DNA of 64,000 nucleotides from an uncultured Pelagibacteraceae bacterium. Lineage in GTDB: Bacteria; Pseudomonadota; Alphaproteobacteria; Pelagibacterales; Pelagibacteraceae. Positions 57,025-64,000 of this stretch are shown here, in pieces (the first letter of the stretch is position 1; each line of letters begins with the position of its first letter). The stretch spans positions 109,878-173,877 of the forward strand of contig CACICY010000001.1 of NCBI GenBank assembly GCA_902585265.1, given 5' to 3'. A model generated the notes under the pieces. The model made no database searches. It was not told where the DNA came from and saw only the letters and a list, made by a program, of their open reading frames with translations. A program made the translations under genes and the position numbers.

Positions 57025-58938
57025 TTATATAATTTTTTCATAAAGTTTTTCAATTTTTTTTATTTCTTTTTCCCATATTTTAGTGGTTTTAATCTTTCCT
57101 TTTTTTGAAATAATTTTATTTTTACCATATTTAGATTGAAACTCTTTAACCACTTCTGCTAAAGCTTTTTCTTTTCTCTTTTTATTTAAATAATCAAAAG
57201 TTTTTTTAAAAATAAAAGACCCTCTTTCAGTTGTTTTGTTATCGAAAAATTCATTTAAATATTTTTTTTCATAATTTTTTAAATTATATTTTTGTTTATC
57301 ATTAAAATAACTCTCAATTTTATTTTCTAAATCTTTCGAGTCTTTTACTGTAAAAGTTTTTTTTACAAATGGATGAAATTTTAGTTTTACGTTATCAAAA
57401 TATAAAACATTTTTCCCTTGAATATTTGCTATATTACCAGCAGTATTTTGACCCCATGCAATATACAAGTCATTTATATTACCTACTTTACTTGGAGTTA
57501 GTATATTTGAAATTACGTTTATTTTTCTTTTTTTAATTGCATTTCTTAGTTGCGAAGATAACCTTATGCTAATATTGTTATAAATGTTTCTTTTTGGTTT
57601 AACAAAAATCTCATATTTTTCTTTGGATGCAAGAAAAAGTATCTTTTCATAAAATTCTTCCAATAAACAATTTGGGTGATGAAGACTTTTTGCATCAGAA
57701 CTACTATCAAAAATTATTAATTTTTTTTTTGAACTAGTTTTTTTTGATGAATTCTTAAATTTATCTCCACCTATCATTCCTGTGGTAAAAATATAATCAT
57801 ATATAAAATTGTGGGCATTTAAATATGAAGTATTCCACGTACCCCAAGATAAAAAAATATCACAAAAACCATATTTAAAATAAAATATTGGATGCTGATC
57901 TACCGACCAATGATTCCATATAAAAACACAATCTGAAATTTTGCAAGAATAAGCTAACGATAGATTCTCAAAATTTGGTTCTTGATAATGATGAAAAATT
58001 TTTATGTTATTATTTTTTATAAGTTGTTTGTAATTTTCAATTTTATATTTGACAAAAAACTCCAATAAAAAAAAAATGAAAAGTTTGTTTTTCAAAGAAA
58101 AAAATTTTTTTAAAAAATCCAAAAAACTATAATCATTATAAATATTATTAAATTTTAAAATATTAAATTTATTTACATTAATTAAATACTCCATTCTTTT
58201 TGTAATAGGATTTTTAAAAGAGAAATTTTCCATTTTTCTATTAAAAGTGAACCAATTTATATTAGAAAATTTAATCTTTGATTTATCAATCCAAAATAAA
58301 TGTCCAGCATCGGGATATCTATCAAAAATATTATCCAAATATTCCTGAAAAATCACTGGGTTATTTTTTCTTGGTATATCCTGTCTAAAATTATTTAGAA
58401 TTAGAGTGAGATGAAGGAAGATTACTTTTTTAAAAAGGCTTACTTTTAAAAAACTTTTACTAAATGAAAAATTTATTTTTTTATACTTTTTGATCAAAAT
58501 AGAACAAAAAATATTTGAAAAATCACAATCATTAAATTTGTAAATAATTTTATTTTTAGGAAATTTTTTTAAAAAAAAATCTTTTGTTCTTATAAAAAAA
58601 TTTGAATTATCTTTAATGTCTTGTGCAATAAAAGACAAATATATTCTATTTACTAAATCTTTTTTTTCAAAGTTAAAGGTATTATACTTGAAATACGATA
58701 ATATCTTTCTTGAACATTTATCTATAAAAAAATCTGATTTAAAAAAATAATTGTTTTTTTTCAAATCAAAAATATGTTCTTCATAGTTTATTTTATAAAC
58801 GTCATAATTTAAAAATTTTAAAAGTGTATAGGTCTTTGAATCACAATATAAAAAGTAGTGCTTAGAATTATATTTAAATAAAATTGAAAAAAAACTTACT
58901 CGATACCAGATAAATATCTTTTTGTTGTTATTCTGCAT
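57025..58938 (-). CDS. Large polysaccharide-locus protein of unknown function (possible GT-B-like transferase)
   Basis: 637 aa intact ORF; VFIWNHWSVDQHP, AWGQNTAGNIANIQGKNVLYF suggests a surface-glycan transferase, no firm family. Confidence 0.5.
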   Translation of the reverse strand: MQNNNKKIFIWYRVSFFSILFKYNSKHYFLYCDSKTYTLLKFLNYDVYKINYEEHIFDLKKNNYFFKSDFFIDKCSRKILSYFKYNTFNFEKKDLVNRIYLSFIAQDIKDNSNFFIRTKDFFLKKFPKNKIIYKFNDCDFSNIFCSILIKKYKKINFSFSKSFLKVSLFKKVIFLHLTLILNNFRQDIPRKNNPVIFQEYLDNIFDRYPDAGHLFWIDKSKIKFSNINWFTFNRKMENFSFKNPITKRMEYLINVNKFNILKFNNIYNDYSFLDFLKKFFSLKNKLFIFFLLEFFVKYKIENYKQLIKNNNIKIFHHYQEPNFENLSLAYSCKISDCVFIWNHWSVDQHPIFYFKYGFCDIFLSWGTWNTSYLNAHNFIYDYIFTTGMIGGDKFKNSSKKTSSKKKLIIFDSSSDAKSLHHPNCLLEEFYEKILFLASKEKYEIFVKPKRNIYNNISIRLSSQLRNAIKKRKINVISNILTPSKVGNINDLYIAWGQNTAGNIANIQGKNVLYFDNVKLKFHPFVKKTFTVKDSKDLENKIESYFNDKQKYNLKNYEKKYLNEFFDNKTTERGSFIFKKTFDYLNKKRKEKALAEVVKEFQSKYGKNKIISKKGKIKTTKIWEKEIKKIEKLYEKII

Positions 58939-59061
58939 TTATAACTTTAGAATAAATTTACTTACTTTAAATTTGTTATGTTCATATATTACAATCTCAA
59001 ATATAATTTATATTTACACAATATTTTATATAAACTTTGTAAAGTGATTAAACAATAAAGA

Positions 59062-59427
59062 ATGAAAAACAAGATAAAAAATTGGAGAAAAAAAACTGGA
59101 ATATATATCAGAAGATTTCGACCAATACATGAAGGTCATTCTGAAATTATTAAAAAAGCTATAAAAAAAAATGGCTAAGTAGCAATTTTAGTTATGGATA
59201 GTTACAAGTTTAACAAAAAGAACCCACTTATATTTAGAAATATAAAAAAAAAAATTCAGAAAAAATTAATTAAATTTGAAAGTAAATATGAAATTATTAA
59301 AATACCAGTAGTTTTTGAGTTTATTTATGGGAGAAAAAATAGGATACAAAATCAAAAATAAAGATTAAATATGAAACTTAAAAATATATCAGTTACTAAA
59401 ATTACAAAAAAAATGAAAATTGGCTAA
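59062..59427 (+). pseudogene. Decayed HxGH nucleotidyltransferase (adenylyl/cytidylyltransferase family)
   Basis: WRKKTGIYIRRFRPIHEGHSEIIKKAIKKNG*VAILVMDSYKFNKKNPLIF...IIKIPVVFEFIYGRK(fs)IGYKIKNKD...(fs)KLKNISVTKITKKMKIG*; in-frame TAA at 59176-59178 and compensating frameshifts between ~59334 and 59371. Confidence 0.8.
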
Positions 59428-59926
59428 AGTTATTTGGTTTACAGGATTATCGGGAGCTGGGAAAACAACTATTTCTAGGAAAACAAAGGAATATTTGAAC
59501 AATAAGAAATGTTTAATAGTTGATGGTGATAAGTTTAGAAAAAAATCTAAACAGTTTTCTTTTTCAAGAAAGAGTATTATTAATAACAATATAAAAATCA
59601 TAAATTTTTGTAAAAAAAAATTTAATAAATTTGATTATATTTTGGTTTCAGTAATATCTCCCCTAAAGAAAACAAGGCTTAAAGCATTAAAAACTTTTAA
59701 GAAAAATTATTTTGAAATTTATGTATTTGCAAGTAAGAAGGTTTTAGTAAAAAGAGACACAAAGGGTTTGTACAAGCTTTCAAAAAAAGGTTTAATAAAA
59801 AATTTAATTGGCTTTAATTCAAAAATAATTTACGAAAAAAGTGATCATAAATATTTAAGAATTAATACGAGTATTCATAAAGTTAGAGAATGTGTAAAAA
59901 AAGTATTAAATTATGTAAAAATTTAA
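59420..59926 (+). CDS. Adenylylsulfate kinase-like P-loop kinase
   Basis: AKVIWFTGLSGAGKTTISRKTKEYLNNKKCLIVDGDKFRKK; SVISPLKKTRLKA; RDTKGLYKLSKKGLIKNLIGFNS; TTG start overlaps the pseudogene stop by 8 nt. Confidence 0.85.
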   Translation: MAKVIWFTGLSGAGKTTISRKTKEYLNNKKCLIVDGDKFRKKSKQFSFSRKSIINNNIKIINFCKKKFNKFDYILVSVISPLKKTRLKALKTFKKNYFEIYVFASKKVLVKRDTKGLYKLSKKGLIKNLIGFNSKIIYEKSDHKYLRINTSIHKVRECVKKVLNYVKI

Positions 59927-59962
59927 AGTTCAAAGAAAATTTTTAAAATTAAAGGTTATACA

Positions 59963-60973
59963 TCACTGATCATTGATTTTTAGTGTTTCTATTACTTTCA
60001 TATTTTTAATTGCATGTTCATGACTTAATAAATTATTTTTTTTATTTAGGTTTTTTGCTAAGTATTTATAGTTTTCTTTAAATATTGAATTTGCTCTAAA
60101 ATATATTTTTTTTCTCTTATCAATTAAAAAATCAATTGAAGATTTTTTTTTTTTCTTTGATAAAAATTCGTATTCTATAAAATTTTTAGATTGGTCATAA
60201 TAGACTTTTCCATTTGCAAATCTTAAATAAATTTCAAAATATGAAAAACTTGATCTTACAGAGTTTATAATAGTACAGTAGACATTCTTAAATAATGAAA
60301 CCGAGATAGTTTTAGGGTCATTATATGAATAATTTTTACTATAATTTAATTTTTTTTTTTTATATTTATCATGAGTATTGTATTTAAAATTGAATTCATG
60401 ATTAGAAATATATTTTATGGAGTCGATTAAGTGAATTCCTAATGCATAAAGACCAGAACTACATCTTCCCTCAATATAATTTAATTTACCTAATTTATTA
60501 CTGGAGATAATATTTTTAAGTTTTTTTTATTCCACTGTCTAATCTTCTATTATTTATAAATAACTTTATTTTTTTGTTCTTACATAAGTTAGCAATTTTT
60601 AATGCTGAATTTAATGAGTTACTAATAGGTTTTTCACAAAATATGTATTTAATGTTTGATTTAAATTTTAAAAAATTATTAAAAACATTTAATGTATTTT
60701 TATAAGGTACTGCAACTACAACAAATTCTGCTTTTTGTAGAATTAAGCAAATCATTTAAATTGTAATAACTTTTTACATTAAATATTTTTTCAAAGTATT
60801 TAGATTTTGAATTATCTAAATCATACACACCACATAATTTAAAATTTGGGTTTTTTTTAATCGCACCAATGTGCGTGGCAGGTTTTATGCGCCTAAAATC
60901 TTTTTTCATTTAATCCTGTTATATTTCCACAACCAATAATCACAGTTTTTATTGGTGTAATCTTTCTATTCAT
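59963..60973 (-). pseudogene. Gfo/Idh/MocA oxidoreductase interrupted by three single-base frameshifts
   Basis: Pieces: MNRKITPIKTVIIGCGNITGLNEK | DFRRIKPATHIGAIKKNPNFKLCGVYDLDNSKS...NSTK | AEFVVVAVPYKNT...IFCEKPIS...RRLDSGIKK | NLKNIISSNKLGKLNYIEGRCSSGLYALGIHLIDSI...SLFKNVYCTIINSVRSSFSYFEIYLRFANGKVYYDQSKNFIEYEF...HEHAIKNMKVIETLKINDQ*. Confidence 0.85.
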
Positions 60974-62178
60974 CAAATGAAGTATATTTCAATTTCCAAT
61001 CATTACCTTTTCTTATCCACAAATGTTCTGATCTAGCTTTATCTGTTATATCCCAAAAATCTATTTCAGAAATACCCATATAATCTAAACATTCATCGAA
61101 ATATCTTTTAGGAAGTTCTCCATCAAATTTTTTACAAAGTGATTTTGCCTCCTCTCTTGTTATATGATTATTTCTTATTTCTTGGCTTGCATCAAACGAG
61201 CATCTACCTAATCCAAATTTAATATAGTGAGTATAATAATGTAACCCATCTATTCTATCATCAATAGAGCTATATTTGCCATATGTTCCTTCTGTCCTTT
61301 CATCATCTGGCTCAAATCCACAATTTTCAACAGCATAATAATAAGCATCCTGCGGATCCCATTTTAAATACCACCCTAAATATTCAACTGATAAATTTTG
61401 ATTTTTAACTTCTGAACTTCTTAATGGCATAAATGGTAATAAATCGTTTTCATTAAAATTATATTTTTTTTTTAAATCGTTTACATGCGTACCACCTAAA
61501 AATATATCCTTACTGTCATTCACAAAGTAATTTAAACCTAATTTCGGAGACTCGGAGTCCTTATATGGAGTAGATCCATATTCAATATAAGGTTCTCCAT
61601 ACATAACTAATTTAATATTAAACTTTAAAGCCATTTTTGCAGCCCAAAATTTAATACCAAATTTAAAAGGTTGAAATGGAAAATATAAATTTTTAAATGC
61701 CTCAAAAGTTAATTTTCTCATTACCTTACCATTAGCTGTAAAAAGTAAATTATCAAAACCTCCAATATTGATCCAATTATCTAAATTTTTTTCTTCCTAC
61801 TTCTGTATACATATGAGGAGCCCAAGTAACAGTTAAAGGATGCATTCCATATTTATATTTTAATAAATGTGCAACTTTAACACTATCTTTGCCTCCACTA
61901 CCTGAAACTATACAATCATATGATCCATCGTTTTTCCTAAAACTATCTAACATCTCTAAAAGTTTTTTTTCTCTTTCTTCCCAATTAATCTTTTTGTCTT
62001 TTACTTCTGCATATTTGCACGCATCACAAATACCTTCATCATCAAAGCCTAAGGTTGTTTTTTTACTTTGAGAAGTGTGGGTTGTTTCATTTACAGAATG
62101 TGGCTTTTGATTACTCATAACACATTTTTTACAAAAAAATACATCCGAGGGTAAACCATATTTTGTTAACAGTGTCAT
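60966..62178 (-). pseudogene. N-acetyl sugar amidotransferase (WbpG/PseA/LegG-like) with a frameshift
   Basis: MTLLTKYGLPSDVFFCKKCVMSNQKP...ICDACKYAEVKDKKINWEEREKKL...DCIVSGSGGKDSVKVAHLLKYKYGMHPLTVTWAPHMYTEVGRK(fs)NLDNWINIGGFDNLLFTANGKVMRKLTFEAF... Confidence 0.88.
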
Positions 62179-62802
62179 TTATTTAGAAAGTTATTTAGAA
62201 CTTTTTTTCCCGCAAAACTACTCATTTCTGGATGAAATTGCAAACCAATAATATTATCTTTGATAACAGCTGCAACGATCTCATCACCATGAAATTTATA
62301 TGTTGCTAAAATATTTTCTTTTTTTTCAGGTATACAGTGAAATGAATGTGTAAAATAAAAATAATCTTTTTTTTCAATAAATTTAAATAAACTATTTTCT
62401 CTATTAAAATTAATTTTAAACCATCCTACATTTGGTAATTTTATACTTTTATATTTTTTGCGCGGAAGTTTTTTCAACTTTGCCATCTATTAATTTTAAT
62501 CCATAATGTTTTCCAAACTCTGAACTAGATCCAAATAGTATTTGACAACCAACACATAATCCTAAAATTGGTTTGCCTTTCGATAAAAATTCGTTAATTA
62601 GAATATCAAATTTTTTGTCTTTCAAAGTCTTAATTGCTGATCCAAAAGATGCAACCCCTGGAACTACAATATGAGAAAAAGAATTTGAGTTTATATAATT
62701 GTTTATTACTTCAGTATTGTAATTAATTTGTTTAAACACCTTATAAACACTAAAAATATTTCCTGCGTTAAGATCTAAAATTCCAATTTTACTTTTTTGC
62801 AT
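62175..62802 (-). pseudogene. HisH-like glutamine amidotransferase subunit with a frameshift
   Basis: IGILDLNAGNIFSVYK, VVPGVASFGSAI, PILGLCVGCQILFGSSSE...LIDGKVEK(fs)LPRKKYKSIKLPNVGWFKI...IIGLQFHPEMSS. Confidence 0.9.
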
Positions 62803-63559
62803 CTATATTCTTATGTCTACATTATTGTAATTTAAATAGTTTTTAAGATTTTTAATATTGTCTTTATTAAAATGTAATAGATGAGATAATGATACTGCGT
62901 CTACCCCTTCTAAATTTAAAATTTCCAAAATATCACTTTTTGAACTTACTCCGCCTCCGTATATGAGAGGAACATTACAAATTTTTTTAATATTATCAAT
63001 AAGTTCAAAGTCTGGACCCTTGCATAAACCGTCATTATCTACACTTATAATTAATATTTCCCCAGCACCTAATTTCTGAACTTCTTTAATCCAATTAAAT
63101 ACATCTATTTTTTGTTGGTTGTCTTCCATTCTCAATAAAAACTTCCCAATTATTATTATTTTTTTTTTTAGCATGGATCTCGATTATTACACATTGGGAA
63201 CCAAATTTTTCAGCACACTCTTTAATTAAATTTTTATTAGTAACAGCATGTGTATTGATGGTTATCTTATCTGCCCCTGATTTTAGTAATTTTAACGCAT
63301 CATGAAATGATCTTATTCCTCCACCAACTGCAATAGGAATATTAATTTTTTTACATATTTTAGAGACCAAATCATATAAATGATTTCTATTATATAATGA
63401 TGCAACTATGTCAGATAATATGATTTCATCAACACCATCCATAAAATATTTCTCAACTAAGGTCTCAGGATTTCCAATTCTTCTTAAACCCTCCATTCTA
63501 ATACCCTTTACAACATTGTTTGATTTTATTTCTAGTCTGGCAATAATTCTTTTCATCAA
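62803..63559 (-). pseudogene. HisF-like cyclase subunit with a frameshift
   Basis: MMKRIIARLEIKSNNVVKGIRMEGLRRIGNP...PIAVGGGIRSFHDAL...NNWEVFIENGRQPTK(fs)IDVFNWIKEVQKLGAGEILIISVDNDGLCKGPDF. Confidence 0.9.
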
Positions 63560-64000
63560 ATAATTTTTCTAAAATTTGCTTTTGTTAAAAAAAATTTTGG
63601 ATAGCTAAGTTTTTTTTTATATTTAATTATATAGGACTTTACACTCATTTTTTTGAAACCTAATTTTTTAGCAATTTTAATTGATGGGATGTTTTTCGTA
63701 ACTATCATTGTAAAAATTTTACTCATATCAAGATAATCAAATGCAAATTTGATTATCTCATACCATACAGCTTTGCCTATGCCTTTATTGTGAAATTTTG
63801 AATTACCAATAATAATTCCAAATTGAGCAGTTTTCAGTTTAAAGTTTATTTTATGCAAGCCAACATTACCGACATGCTTATCATTTATATAAATTGCAAA
63901 TAATAAGTCTCTCTTAGATTTTTTAATCTTATCAAAATAGGCTAATTGATTTTTTAATGTATTTTTTTTGTATCCTTTATCCATTAAAGCTGTAACTTTT
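63556..64000 (-). CDS. GNAT/RimJ-like N-acetyltransferase (may extend beyond window)
   Basis: LLFAIYINDKHVGNVGLHKIN, FGIIIGNSKFHNKGIGKAVWYEIIKFAFDYLDMSKIFTMIVTKNIPSIKIAKKLGFKK; frame still open above the ATG at 63984 (VTALMDKG). Confidence 0.78.
   Translation of the reverse strand, partial: KVTALMDKGYKKNTLKNQLAYFDKIKKSKRDLLFAIYINDKHVGNVGLHKINFKLKTAQFGIIIGNSKFHNKGIGKAVWYEIIKFAFDYLDMSKIFTMIVTKNIPSIKIAKKLGFKKMSVKSYIIKYKKKLSYPKFFLTKANFRKII

Noticed and set aside
1-64000. Searched by eye for tRNA/rRNA, integrase/transposase and inverted-repeat-bounded mobile elements
   Set aside because: None recognised; strand mosaicism and composition shifts suggest transfer but no mobility gene is present in the window.

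Overview
This very AT-rich 64 kb window is almost entirely a surface-polysaccharide/glycoconjugate island. Gene style and composition suggest a streamlined marine alphaproteobacterium of SAR11/Pelagibacter type, but that taxonomy is inference. I could name no housekeeping gene, rRNA, tRNA, transposase or CRISPR array. The content is glycosyltransferases (GT2, GT4, WecG-like), about eight polytopic GT-C/Wzy-like membrane proteins, and NDP-sugar enzymes. The sugar enzymes include an RfbF/RfbG CDP-glucose branch, SDR epimerases, DegT aminotransferases, and a WbpB/D/E + WbpG/HisH/HisF-like amidination set. There are also a carbamoyltransferase, an ACP + asparagine-synthase pair, a polysaccharide deacetylase and a CMP-sialate-type cytidylyltransferase. 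The most interesting system is at ~44.1-50.4 kb. There a phosphonate-biosynthesis operon (nucleotidyltransferase-PEP mutase fusion, phosphonopyruvate decarboxylase, Fe-type alcohol dehydrogenase) diverges from a CDP-alcohol phosphotransferase + methyltransferase + APH-like kinase operon. This looks like a pathway that makes, CMP-activates and attaches a hydroxyethylphosphonate-like group to a surface glycan. Other notable observations: a compositionally distinct ABC transporter/LIC12162-like pair (50.4-54.0 kb); a second amidotransferase/HisH/HisF/oxidoreductase set (59.9-63.6 kb) broken by six single-base poly-A frameshifts; a decayed nucleotidyltransferase pseudogene; a remnant duplicate of a GT4 N-terminus; and two divergent genes whose start codons abut as CATATG. 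All family calls come from reading translated motifs; no database search was possible.
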